Below, piece by piece: positions 26,772 through 35,254 of a stretch of DNA of 64,000 nt (position 1 is its first letter; each line of letters starts with the position of its first letter). The stretch covers positions 37,121 through 101,120 of the forward strand of contig JALHCK010000007.1 of the NCBI GenBank assembly GCA_022841205.1. The letters run 5' to 3'. The position numbers and the translations under genes are program-made. The DNA is from Methanomicrobiales archaeon (GTDB lineage Archaea > Halobacteriota > Methanomicrobia > Methanomicrobiales > Methanospirillaceae). The notes under the pieces were generated by a model that made no database searches, was not told the DNA's origin, and saw only the letters and a program-made list of their open reading frames with translations.

Positions 26772-28799
26772 TCACAGGAGCGGCTTCATCCCGAGCGCAG
26801 GGTGGTTTACCCCGGAGAGGAACCCGATGAGATCCTCGATGGTCTCCGCGGTCTCCTCGTCGGCGATCTTTTCGAACAATCCGTCAAGCCCCCGTTCCGC
26901 AAGTTTCTGCACGAGGCGGCCCTTGAGCTCTTCCTTGAGCATCGACGGCATCCAGACCAGCCTCCCAATCCCCCCTTCTGCCTGGAGGAACCGGTCGCTT
27001 AAGATAAAAGTCTTGGATATGCCGGCAAACCCCGGGGTCTGGGCTCCGCCACCGATGGTCCCGGCCAGGGTCGAAAACGACATCCCCGAAGGGGTATCCC
27101 CCCTGTACTCCCGGTTTACCACCATGAACCCGTTTGCCTCCGGCAACATGACCGCGATACATTCGAAGCACCCGCAGCAGGTCATGGGATACTCCATGAT
27201 GCTGTAGAGCGAGCACCGGTCCACTTCGCCATGTGAAGCTTTCTTGACGAACCGGTTCACCCCTTCAAACTCACCCCGCAGGGCATCGATAACCTTCCCT
27301 TTCAGGACAGGCTGGTTTGCCCCGGAAGGGGCTATCTCGTAGGCAATTTTCCCGTCGAGCCAGGTGATCGCCCCGCAAAGAGCGGTCCGCTCGGGGGTGA
27401 TGATACAGACATGGTTTGGGGCAAATGTCTGGCAGAGTGTGCAGGAATAAAAGGTATCGACATCGGTGTCTTTCATACCCCTGATCCGGTCGTCGCGTTC
27501 CGCATAGACCGATTCTGCCTCCTTCTTTGCCGATAAAACCTCCTTTTCATCGGTAATCAGGGTCACCTGCACGGCATCGAGAAGGTCGGGAAAGTCCATC
27601 CGGAACTTCGCCGCAATCAGCTTGCCCAGGTGCTCGATCTTTACCCCGTGGGAGACCGCTTCCTTCGAGATCCGCACCCATATGATGTCCCGCTGGGCAA
27701 CGTGCCAGGTCCCCTCGCCGTAATTCACGAAGTTGTGGATCCGCCGTTCCAGCACAGGTTCGTACTCCTTTTTCATCGTCTTTCCCGCAACTTCGACGAT
27801 GATCCCAAGCGGCACTGCCGATCCTATTTTGATCTCCCCGATCTCGGGGCCGATAACCCGTATCCTGCCGTCTTCCACCTCTGAGGCGGGAAGGCAGCGG
27901 AGAAGCTCGAAGGCCGGGGAACGCCCCCCGCCGAATTCGACGTACATCTCCTCTTTCCTGATACTCTTTCCCTCGAAGGCCGGGGAGCAGGCCATGGGAA
28001 TGGGGATCGCAGTGACACTCACCTTGATCCCCTTGAGGTCCATCCCGGTCCTGACTGCTTCGGACGGGCTTGCCCGGATCCACTCGTTTCCTTCGTATTC
28101 GCCCAGGGAGATGATCGGTATACCGAGGAGACGAAAGGCATCGAACATGGCCGTCTCTTCATCGCTAAGGCCCGGAAACACGATAGCGATCGCCTTCGCC
28201 CGTTCCCGGGCATAGGCGAGCAGCCGTCCCGCGTCCCCCGGGGTCACTCCGCCAAACATCATCGCCACCCTGGCCAGGATATCGATGAAGTGGATTGCAG
28301 ATGAGGGAGAACTCCCCAGGGGGACGAGCCTCAGTTCCGCACCGACCCTGACCCCGGCACCGGTGAGGCTTCCGACAACTCCCCCGGAAAGAAAGGTGAG
28401 CATGTACTTCTCCTGGAGTTCGCGGCACAACGCGGCAGCGGCATCGGGAGACGGTGGTGTGCCGGCAACGATTGCCAGGCCAAGGATACTCCCGTCCACC
28501 AGCGAATATCCGAGTGTCCGGAGGACCGCATCGGGGAGAAACCCGGTATAGGGGGGAGGGGCTTTGCCCTTAGCAGCCTCTGCGGCGGCCATGCACTCCA
28601 CGGCGACCAGTGCGTTCTCACCGGTGCTCCTGAATGCCGCCCGTGCCTCGTCGGCCGAGTGGACGGCATTTCCGGTGAGGGCATAGCTGACCGGCAGGTG
28701 ATAGGCGGTCTCTTCGTATGAGAATGTCCCGGAGAGATGTTCCATTCTTTCTTTTAATGACTTATTTCCCAGAACAATTGCATTTTCGATACGGATCAT
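26772..28799 (-). CDS. acsB: Acetyl-CoA synthase, bacterial-type AcsB
   Basis: Nickel-containing acetyl-CoA synthase. The A-cluster ligands are complete: cubane cysteines C453, C456, C465 and C475 in the pattern CX2CX8CX9C, and the C542-G-C544 distal-nickel site. The 675-residue length includes the N-terminal domain (about residues 1-250, with PPPYTGFLPDAV and MMFGGVTPG) that docks CODH in acetogens and that archaeal CdhC lacks. It is about 50 residues shorter than Moorella AcsB; part of this is missing at the very N-terminus. It makes or cleaves acetyl-CoA using CO, CoA and methyl-CoFeSP. It is first in the operon, with a TATA box about 25 bases ahead of the ATG, so its mRNA may be leaderless. 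Confidence 0.93.
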   Translation of the reverse strand: MIRIENAIVLGNKSLKERMEHLSGTFSYEETAYHLPVSYALTGNAVHSADEARAAFRSTGENALVAVECMAAAEAAKGKAPPPYTGFLPDAVLRTLGYSLVDGSILGLAIVAGTPPSPDAAAALCRELQEKYMLTFLSGGVVGSLTGAGVRVGAELRLVPLGSSPSSAIHFIDILARVAMMFGGVTPGDAGRLLAYARERAKAIAIVFPGLSDEETAMFDAFRLLGIPIISLGEYEGNEWIRASPSEAVRTGMDLKGIKVSVTAIPIPMACSPAFEGKSIRKEEMYVEFGGGRSPAFELLRCLPASEVEDGRIRVIGPEIGEIKIGSAVPLGIIVEVAGKTMKKEYEPVLERRIHNFVNYGEGTWHVAQRDIIWVRISKEAVSHGVKIEHLGKLIAAKFRMDFPDLLDAVQVTLITDEKEVLSAKKEAESVYAERDDRIRGMKDTDVDTFYSCTLCQTFAPNHVCIITPERTALCGAITWLDGKIAYEIAPSGANQPVLKGKVIDALRGEFEGVNRFVKKASHGEVDRCSLYSIMEYPMTCCGCFECIAVMLPEANGFMVVNREYRGDTPSGMSFSTLAGTIGGGAQTPGFAGISKTFILSDRFLQAEGGIGRLVWMPSMLKEELKGRLVQKLAERGLDGLFEKIADEETAETIEDLIGFLSGVNHPALGMKPLL

Positions 28800-28816
28800 C
28801 CGAAGTACACCCTGTT

Positions 28817-28827
28817 CATTTATATCT
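28817..28827 (-). promoter_or_regulatory. TATA box of the acs operon
   Basis: The minus strand reads AGATATAAATG here. Its centre is about 23-24 bases before the acsB ATG (28799), which leaves almost no 5' leader. No Shine-Dalgarno sequence is present in front of acsB, in line with leaderless initiation. Confidence 0.5.
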
Positions 28828-28941
28828 GCACCCGCCCGGTATATGGGTTTGGATTGTCCGGAAAAAACCGTCCGGAGTCCATGGCCCGTTGCCTGATATC
28901 CTTAAATATCTCCCCCGGCCATTCTGGTACAGGGAGCAATT

Positions 28942-29220
28942 GTGAAACTCGAGCATGTCCCGGGAACCAACAGGGGAACCGTTGTTTTATACGCACTTTC
29001 CACCTGCGGGTGGTGTGGGAAGACAAAAGACCTCCTGAAGGAGATGGGGGTGGAGCACTCGTATGTCTACGTAGACCTCCTCCCGGAAAAAGAACTTGAA
29101 GAAGCGCTTCGGGAGGTCGAACGGTTCAACCCCCAGGGTTCGTTTCCGACCCTGGTCATCGACAACCGGAAGGTCATCGTCGGCTTCCGGGAAAAGGAGA
29201 TCAGGGAGACGCTGGGATGA
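28942..29220 (+). CDS. Glutaredoxin-like protein
   Basis: A 92-residue thioredoxin-fold protein with active site STCGWCGKTK (about residues 19-28), a CXXC dithiol, and the cis-proline region GSFPTLVID followed by a VIVGF motif. It is similar to methanogen glutaredoxins, which reduce disulfides with low-molecular thiols or through ferredoxin:disulfide reductases. Its stop overlaps the next gene, a ferredoxin-thioredoxin-reductase-like catalytic subunit, so that enzyme is its probable reductant. Confidence 0.88.
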   Translation: MKLEHVPGTNRGTVVLYALSTCGWCGKTKDLLKEMGVEHSYVYVDLLPEKELEEALREVERFNPQGSFPTLVIDNRKVIVGFREKEIRETLG

Positions 29221-29714
29221 TAACAGAAGCAGAGATCGATTCCCGCTACCAGCGGCTTGACCGCGAGGCCAGGCAGGGCGGATACAACCTCAATCCCGAT
29301 ATTGCATTCACCCGGAACCTTGTCAGGGGGCTTTTGGTAAACGAGCAGCGCTACGGCTACATGGCCTGTCCCTGTCGCATTGCGTCCGGAAAGAAGGAAG
29401 AGGATCTCGATATCATCTGCCCCTGCGATTACCGGGACCCGGACCTCAACGATTACGGGGCCTGCTACTGCGCCCTCTATGTCAGCGGTGACGTGGTCGC
29501 CGGAAAAAGCACGGCCGGCCCCATCCCGGAACGGCGGCCGTCGCGAGCAGAGCGAAAAGAGGCCCGGCTGAAAGGGGCCCGGGAAGCGCTGGGGACGCTC
29601 GCTTACCCGGTGTGGAGGTGCAGGGTCTGCGGGTACCTGTGCGCCATGAACAACCCTCCACTGGTCTGCCCGATCTGCAAGGCAAAGCAGGACCGGTTCG
29701 AACGGTTTCTCTGA
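29217..29714 (+). CDS. Ferredoxin:disulfide reductase catalytic subunit with rubredoxin domain
   Basis: A 165-residue fusion. The first 100 residues are the FTR catalytic chain: cysteines C51, C53, C68, C70, C83 and C85 in the CPC...CPC...CYC order, providing the [4Fe-4S] cluster and the redox disulfide. After a basic, alanine-rich linker (about 100-125) comes a rubredoxin-like domain with CRVCGYLC and CPIC near the C-terminus. Methanogen enzymes of this type reduce glutaredoxin- or thioredoxin-like partners. The preceding glutaredoxin gene overlaps by four bases, which suggests a dedicated pair. Confidence 0.88.
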   Translation: MITEAEIDSRYQRLDREARQGGYNLNPDIAFTRNLVRGLLVNEQRYGYMACPCRIASGKKEEDLDIICPCDYRDPDLNDYGACYCALYVSGDVVAGKSTAGPIPERRPSRAERKEARLKGAREALGTLAYPVWRCRVCGYLCAMNNPPLVCPICKAKQDRFERFL

Positions 29715-29793
29715 TACAGCGGAATCTTTTTCAACGCATCCGGTCCCTGCTCGAATCTGAACGATAAAATAGGCCGCTCTCCAATAGTGTACC

Positions 29794-30141
29794 ATGGACA
29801 GCCCGGTGCAAGTCGAGGTCGTCGGCCTGAAAGACAGCTCATGTTCTCCGTTTCCCTGCGACCATACCCGGAGTTGCGGCCTCTATGACTGTTATCCGTC
29901 AGGAAAACTGGTAGTTGCCTTTGATGCCATCAAAGACGAGATACGTGCCGAGTACGATGGCCGCGTTGAGATGAAGCTTACCCTGATCGATGACGGGGTC
30001 CCGCCGCATATCGAGATAATTATCGAGGAGCACTACCCGCCGCTCCCGATCATCATCGTGAACGGCAGGTATGTCCCGATGGGCCGTATCTCCCTGCCGA
30101 TGCTCGAGAAGGAACTCGAGCGCGTGTTCCAGGAAGGTTAA
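29794..30141 (+). CDS. Thioredoxin-like small protein with a four-cysteine N-terminus
   Basis: A 115-residue protein. The N-terminal part has four closely spaced cysteines (C-x4-C-x5-C-x4-C within SCSPFPCDHTRSCGLYDC), unusual for a thioredoxin and more like a metal or cluster site. The rest looks like a thioredoxin fold: VKLTLID-type strand, the PPLPIIIVNGRYVPMG segment (cis-proline and glycine turn) and a final helix. No named family was recognised. The position 79 bases after the disulfide reductase suggests a thiol role. It ends tail to tail with carbonic anhydrase, overlapping it by four bases. Confidence 0.65.
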   Translation: MDSPVQVEVVGLKDSSCSPFPCDHTRSCGLYDCYPSGKLVVAFDAIKDEIRAEYDGRVEMKLTLIDDGVPPHIEIIIEEHYPPLPIIIVNGRYVPMGRISLPMLEKELERVFQEG

Positions 30142-30719
30142 TCCACTTTTGACAGGACACCGGTTTCAAGGTCGTAGTACAGCCCCGTGATCCGGACTTT
30201 CCCGGCCTCGAGGGCTTTCTTCACGATCGGGTAAGTCTTCAGGTGTCCGATCTGGAGCCGGATGTTCCCGGTCTCGATCTGGCGTGACCGCTCCATCCGC
30301 TCTTCCGGTGTCGTGGGCGGTTTTATCCGGGAATCGACCATCTCTTTCACTTCGCGGGCTTCGTTTAACCAGAGCGGGATATAGGCATCAGAGCTCTCCG
30401 CATCCAGCGCTTTAATTGCCCCGCAATCGGAATGGCCGCAGATCACGATGTCCGTGACCTTCAGGTGCGCTACCGCGTATTCGAGAACGGTGGCAAAGTT
30501 CCAGTCGTGGACCGGGACGATGTTTCCGATGTTTCTCTGGACAAAGATCTCGCCCGGCGGCTGGCTGGTGATCCGCTCCGGTGGGACCCTTGAATCGGAG
30601 CAGCCGATCCAGAGCACTTTCGGCTTCTGCCCAAGCACCAGGTTCCTGTAAAGTTCAGCATTCTTATCAAAGTCGGTCTCGCGAAACCTCTTATTTCCGA
30701 GGAGAAGTTGTTCGATCAT
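30138..30719 (-). CDS. Beta-class carbonic anhydrase
   Basis: Interconverts CO2 and bicarbonate; zinc enzyme of 193 residues. The zinc motifs are present: CSDSRVPPERI (Cys, and the catalytic Asp-Arg pair) at about residues 40-50, and the HSDCGA pair (His, Cys) at about 97-102. I chose ATG 30719; the frame continues upstream to 30998, but that region has no family similarity. It supplies bicarbonate or CO2 for carboxylations in an autotrophic or mixotrophic methanogen. No adjacent transporter is seen. Confidence 0.93.
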   Translation of the reverse strand: MIEQLLLGNKRFRETDFDKNAELYRNLVLGQKPKVLWIGCSDSRVPPERITSQPPGEIFVQRNIGNIVPVHDWNFATVLEYAVAHLKVTDIVICGHSDCGAIKALDAESSDAYIPLWLNEAREVKEMVDSRIKPPTTPEERMERSRQIETGNIRLQIGHLKTYPIVKKALEAGKVRITGLYYDLETGVLSKVD

Positions 30720-30866
30720 GGTTGACGTTCCCGTTCTTTCGTAAATCCGGCACCGGCCTGTGCCGGATGCCATAAAGGCATATATCTTCCCGGCCCGGTT
30801 TAAAGGTTGATGTTTTTTGCTTCCCGGCCCGAATAGTACCTTATCACACACACGTGCTGATCCCTG

Positions 30867-31640
30867 ATGCTGGCTGAGATGAAGGCAACCCACGTACCGG
30901 CCCGTTTCCCCGAAATCGATGTTGCAAGGGGAGTTGCGGTGGTCATGATGATCGTTTTTCATACCGCCTTTGACCTCCGGTTCCTCGGGCTTTACCATCT
31001 CGAGGTCTCCACGGGTTTTTTCCGGCTACTGGCCCTCTCTACGGCAAGCCTCTTTCTCTTCATTGTCGGCGTATCCCTCTCCATCAGCGCGGCTTATGCA
31101 AAAACCCGGCTGACAGGGAGGGAGTTTGTTTTGAAATACGTCTTCCGGGGAGCATTCATTTTTGCCCTCGGCCTGGGGATCACCGCCGTCACCTGGCTTG
31201 TCATTCCATTGTCATATGTCAGGTTCGGCATCCTCCACCTGATAGGCATCGCGGTGATGGCAAGCCCCCTGTACTCCAGGTCCGGCTGGAAGAGCCTCCT
31301 CACCGGAGCAGTCTTCATCGCTCTTGGCCCGGTCATGGCCGGGCTCAGCGGAGGTTCATGGCTGCTCTGGTCAGGTATCCATCCCCCGGCGTTCTCAAGC
31401 GTCGATTATGTCCCCATATTTCCCTGGATGGGGGTCGTCATGGTCGGGGTCTATGCAGGCTCAGCAATATACCCCGGAGGAAAGAGGAGGGCCGGCTCCT
31501 CGCCTTTCACATTCCCCCAGCTTGAAACCCTCGGGAGCCACTCGCTTGCCATCTACCTTGCCCACCAGCCGATAATCATTGCCGTGCTTCTCTTCATCTC
31601 CGTGGTATCCGGGATGGCCTTTGCCTTTCCGGCCGGCTAA
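30867..31640 (+). CDS. DUF1624 / heparan-alpha-glucosaminide N-acetyltransferase-like membrane protein
   Basis: Polytopic membrane protein of 257 residues with about seven hydrophobic helices. The family motif EIDVARGVAVVMMIVFHTAFDLRFLG (about residues 16-41) carries the conserved R and H thought to take part in transmembrane acyl transfer. A C-terminal SLAIYLAHQPIIIA histidine motif is also typical. ATG 30879 is a possible alternative start. The substrate in archaea is unknown. It ends against the convergent adenine deaminase gene with a four-base overlap. Confidence 0.8.
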   Translation: MLAEMKATHVPARFPEIDVARGVAVVMMIVFHTAFDLRFLGLYHLEVSTGFFRLLALSTASLFLFIVGVSLSISAAYAKTRLTGREFVLKYVFRGAFIFALGLGITAVTWLVIPLSYVRFGILHLIGIAVMASPLYSRSGWKSLLTGAVFIALGPVMAGLSGGSWLLWSGIHPPAFSSVDYVPIFPWMGVVMVGVYAGSAIYPGGKRRAGSSPFTFPQLETLGSHSLAIYLAHQPIIIAVLLFISVVSGMAFAFPAG

Positions 31641-33337
31641 GAGGGGGGGTGGTCATCGCCTGCAAAGACCGGTATGTCGCAGAAGAGATCGGCATCAAAA
31701 AGTCCACGGTCGGTGATCCGCAGGTGGGGGATGACCGTCAGGGCAAGGAACGAGAGGTGCATGAATGCCTCAGCGGTCCCCCCGAGGTGTTCCACGTGGC
31801 CGGAAAGATCCTTCAATCCTGCATCGACTTCTTCCCAGGGCCAAACCGACATCAGCCCGGCGCATTCGAGTGGCAGGAGGAATTCATCGTTCCCATCGAC
31901 CACTGCCAGTCCTCCCCCGGCCTTTATGACCATGGAGATCGCACGGCAGATGTCCTCGTCGCCTGCTCCCACCGCTACGATGTTATGGGCGTCATGGGAC
32001 ACGCTACCGGCAATGGCCCCGGATAAAAGACCAAACCCGTGCACTAGCCCGGTCCCGAACCGCCCGGGCAGGTACCGGTTGCAGACCACGGCCTTGAGAA
32101 TGTCGCGTTCCCGGTCTGGAATATCACCGGCCCTGACCGGGAACGTGAGGTGGCGGGTCAGGATCTGGTGCGCCATCAGCCCGATGACGCTGGCCCGGCC
32201 CGACCCCTGCAGGGAGATATCCACGGGTCGCGGTGGGATGCACCGGAAATTTCCTGGCAGCGGGGTGCAGATCGTTGCCCGTTGTGATTCGACCTGCCGT
32301 CCCCTCCTGAACGTCTTTTCGACAGCAAACGGGACACCCGGGGAGAGGACACAGAAATCGGCCACCCGGCCGGGGACGAGTGCCCCACGGTCATCCAGCC
32401 TGAACCGTTCAGCCGGGGAGAGCGTGGCCACTCGCAGGGCAGCCTCGAGATCGACTCCGCCTGCAAGCGCTTTCCTGATGCAGTCATCGATATGCCCGTC
32501 CGAGGCCAGCAGGTCGACATGCCGGTCATCGGTGGCAAAGGAGATGCGGGGTGCGTTCCAGCACGATATGGCCGGCGCGATCTCTCCGATATTCTTCTCG
32601 GTTGACCCCTCCCTGATATACAGGAACATGCCTTTCGAGAGCTTCTCAAGCGCCTCGTCCCTCCCGGTGCTTTCGTGGTCGCTCTGGATCCCGGCAAGGA
32701 TGTAGGAGGAAAGGTTGTCTCCCGAGAGGAGCGGGGCGTGGCCGTCGACAATGGAGAAGAGGTCAAGCTTTTCCATGACCCCGGGATCGGTGGCAAGAAC
32801 GCCGGGGACGTTCATGACTTCGCCAAGACCAAGCACACCTTCCCGGCCCCGGAACGGTGCAAGATCCGCGGCATTGAGGACCGCCCCGCCGGTATCGGAT
32901 GGTGTTGCCGGGACGCAGGACGGGAGCATGATGAATAGATCGAGGGGGATATTCTCCCGGAACGAGAGCATGAAGGATATCCCGGCCGCGCCGCAGACGT
33001 TGGCGATCTCGTGGGGGTCGGCGATCACCGTTGTGGTCCCGTGGGCGGTCACCAGCCGGGCAAATTCGGGAGGGCAGAGCAGGGAGCTCTCGATATGCAC
33101 GTGGGCATCGATGAGGCCTGGGACGATTCTCCGGCCCTTCAGGTCGACCTCGGCCCTTGCCCGGAACTTCCCCGGACCAATCACCACCCCGCCGGACACG
33201 GCAAAATCCCCAGGTTCCCATTCACCGGTAAACGGGTTGAATCGCTCGGCATTGCAAAAGAGGACATCAGCCGGCACCTGGCCCTGTGCCGCCCGGATCA
33301 GGGCTTCCCTTGCAGAGGGAGGGGGTATTTTTTCCAT
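31637..33337 (-). CDS. ade: Adenine deaminase
   Basis: Amidohydrolase converting adenine to hypoxanthine and ammonia. The 566-residue length is typical for Ade. Metal-site motifs are visible in order: LIDAHVHIESS (about residues 75-85), GTTTVIADPHEIANVCG, the VDGHAPLLSG loop with the third histidine, and FATDDRH with the catalytic aspartate. The ATG at 33337 directly follows a purine-rich stretch. It is a stand-alone gene for purine salvage; a monometal/dimetal Fe or Mn site is expected from the family. Confidence 0.93.
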   Translation of the reverse strand: MEKIPPPSAREALIRAAQGQVPADVLFCNAERFNPFTGEWEPGDFAVSGGVVIGPGKFRARAEVDLKGRRIVPGLIDAHVHIESSLLCPPEFARLVTAHGTTTVIADPHEIANVCGAAGISFMLSFRENIPLDLFIMLPSCVPATPSDTGGAVLNAADLAPFRGREGVLGLGEVMNVPGVLATDPGVMEKLDLFSIVDGHAPLLSGDNLSSYILAGIQSDHESTGRDEALEKLSKGMFLYIREGSTEKNIGEIAPAISCWNAPRISFATDDRHVDLLASDGHIDDCIRKALAGGVDLEAALRVATLSPAERFRLDDRGALVPGRVADFCVLSPGVPFAVEKTFRRGRQVESQRATICTPLPGNFRCIPPRPVDISLQGSGRASVIGLMAHQILTRHLTFPVRAGDIPDRERDILKAVVCNRYLPGRFGTGLVHGFGLLSGAIAGSVSHDAHNIVAVGAGDEDICRAISMVIKAGGGLAVVDGNDEFLLPLECAGLMSVWPWEEVDAGLKDLSGHVEHLGGTAEAFMHLSFLALTVIPHLRITDRGLFDADLFCDIPVFAGDDHPPS

Positions 33338-33575
33338 AACATCTGTCCTGCACCAGATCTCATCCCCGGACGGGAAGAAACTGGTGGAAGGTGCCAGGGG
33401 CGAACTCCAGCACCTTCCGTCATACCCGGCTAAACGCCCGGAGTGGAAAAAGCCGGGCCATCTTCCGGGATAAAACCGGCGTAACGTGTATAAAATCCAG
33501 AAATAACCGGAATCCTTCCTGTATTACATGAAGAATGCTTTATATCGATCGCAGACAGACAGTTCAGGGATAGCC

Positions 33576-34010
33576 ATGCCAGGACTTCTCACCATCGGGT
33601 TTTTTACCGGAGCGGCGTTCAGCCTGGTTTTTTCTGCCGTGGTGCTCCGCCTGGGTGTAATGATCGACCGGTTCCCGCTGGAAAACGAAGGGAAACGGGA
33701 TATGTCCATGTGGAGTCCTGCCGCATTCACACGCATCTCGGTAATCGTTTACTGGCCACTCTACATTTTCGGCGGATGGATGGCGTTCCAGCCGGGCAGG
33801 TTCATGCTGATCGGAGGCCTGGTACTGCTCTTCGCAGTCTTCTTCTTCCTGCTCACGGCCATGATGTTTTCCATCGGGGTATACAACCTCATGCTGTCAA
33901 AGAACAGGGATGCCGGAATGCCGTCCATCATGGAAAGCCTTGTTGAGTGGATCAGGAATGCATGCACAGGCAGGCTGCGTCCGTCGGTCCGGGCAAGTGG
34001 AAAACTCTGA
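33576..34010 (+). CDS. Membrane protein of unknown function (three spans)
   Basis: A 144-residue protein with hydrophobic segments at about residues 1-25, 55-75 and 80-105, separated by basic loops, with a short soluble C-terminus. I prefer ATG 33576 over the upstream ATG at 33528, because the TATA box CTTTATATC at about 33538-33546 would fall inside the longer version. No family recognised. It overlaps no neighbour and ends tail to tail with pgk, ten bases away. Confidence 0.65.
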   Translation: MPGLLTIGFFTGAAFSLVFSAVVLRLGVMIDRFPLENEGKRDMSMWSPAAFTRISVIVYWPLYIFGGWMAFQPGRFMLIGGLVLLFAVFFFLLTAMMFSIGVYNLMLSKNRDAGMPSIMESLVEWIRNACTGRLRPSVRASGKL

Positions 34011-34020
34011 ATGAAAGACC

Positions 34021-35238
34021 TTACCCGAAGATCTCTTTTGACCGCTCGAGGGCAGCAACGGCAGGGAGCGTCTTTCCGGTGAGAAACTCGATGCAGGCCC
34101 CTCCCCCGGTGGAGATGTGGCTGAAGTCATCCTCGATTCCCAGTTTTTCCACGATCGCCGTGGTATGACCCCCGCCGATGATGGAGAACTCGGCCTCTGA
34201 TGCCGCCTTCAGGAGCTCGTAGGTGCCTGTGGCAAAATCAGCATCTTCGAATACACCAGCAGGGCCGTTGAACACGACAGTGCCCGCTTTCCTGATACGC
34301 CCGGACATGGCCAGCACAGATTCCATGCCGAGATCGAGGATCGGTGCGTCTCCGGGGATGGCTGTGACCGGGTATTCGGCCCGCACGCCCCCTTCCCGGA
34401 CGGCTACCCACCCGGGAACAGTGATCCTGTCAGGATATCCCTTCAGCAGTTCCTGTGCCATGCCGATCTCCTTGTCGTACTTCAGCTGGCTGATGAGCTG
34501 GATGGACGGCTGCCCGATATCATGGCCCTGTGCGGCGAGGAAGATGTTGGCGATGACCCCGGTCACCATAACTTCGTCTGCGATATGGTGTTCCAGCATG
34601 TGCGATGCGACGGCAATCGAGTCATCAGCCTTGGTCCCGCCAAGCACGATGCAGACCGGCCGGGGGGCATTTTCAAATACCCGGGAGAGGGTCAGCACCT
34701 CTTTTTCCATCAGGAGTCCTGCCACCGACCGGACCACCATCGGCAGTCCGACCATGGTCGGTTGCGAACGATGCGCCGTGCCAAACGCATCGTTCACGAA
34801 GATATCGGCAAAAGAGGCCAGGTTCCGGACCAGGTGAAACTTCGCCGCCTCTTCCGGTTTTGCGGTAAGGTTCTCCTCGGCATTGAACCGGACATTCTCA
34901 AGCATTGTCACATCGCCGGGACGCATCGACCGGATGGCTTCCCGGGCACAGCGACCGAAAATGTCATCGATATACCTGACCGGGCGCCCGATCAGGTGCT
35001 CGAGCTTCTCGGCATGGCCTTCGAGGGTTGTGAAGTCCTTTTTTCCCGGCCGGCTCTGGTGGGCCACGATCACCAGCCGTGATTCACGCAAGGCCTGGAT
35101 GGTGGGTGCATGCTCGCGGAACCGTTTGTCATCGAGGATGGAAAGGGAGGAAGGGTCGATAGGGGAGTTCAGATCAAGCCGCAGCAGCACGGTCTTTCCG
35201 GCAACCGGCACCTCGCCCAGCCGCCCTATCTTCGCCAT
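34021..35238 (-). CDS. pgk: Phosphoglycerate kinase
   Basis: Transfers phosphate between 1,3-bisphosphoglycerate and ADP, here probably in the gluconeogenic direction. The 405-residue protein has the PGK N-terminal motif LLRLDLNSPI (about 18-27), the HQSRPGKK basic patch, LENVRF, and the C-terminal nucleotide motif EFSIIGGGHTTAIVEKLG (about 359-376) followed by STGGGACIEFLTG. GGGAGGG seven bases before ATG 35238 decides this start over ATG 35244. It follows the atpD stop by 16 bases and is on the same strand as the ATP synthase operon, so it may be read through from it. Confidence 0.94.
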   Translation of the reverse strand: MAKIGRLGEVPVAGKTVLLRLDLNSPIDPSSLSILDDKRFREHAPTIQALRESRLVIVAHQSRPGKKDFTTLEGHAEKLEHLIGRPVRYIDDIFGRCAREAIRSMRPGDVTMLENVRFNAEENLTAKPEEAAKFHLVRNLASFADIFVNDAFGTAHRSQPTMVGLPMVVRSVAGLLMEKEVLTLSRVFENAPRPVCIVLGGTKADDSIAVASHMLEHHIADEVMVTGVIANIFLAAQGHDIGQPSIQLISQLKYDKEIGMAQELLKGYPDRITVPGWVAVREGGVRAEYPVTAIPGDAPILDLGMESVLAMSGRIRKAGTVVFNGPAGVFEDADFATGTYELLKAASEAEFSIIGGGHTTAIVEKLGIEDDFSHISTGGGACIEFLTGKTLPAVAALERSKEIFG

Positions 35239-35254
35239 ACCCATTCCCTCCCGA

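Noticed and set aside
26614..27207. Plus-strand frame of 197 codons opposite acsD/acsB
   Set aside because: It crosses two genes on the other strand and lacks any recognisable motif.
30720..30998. Upstream extension of the carbonic anhydrase frame
   Set aside because: The additional 93 residues have no similarity to the family and overlap the start of the divergent DUF1624 gene.
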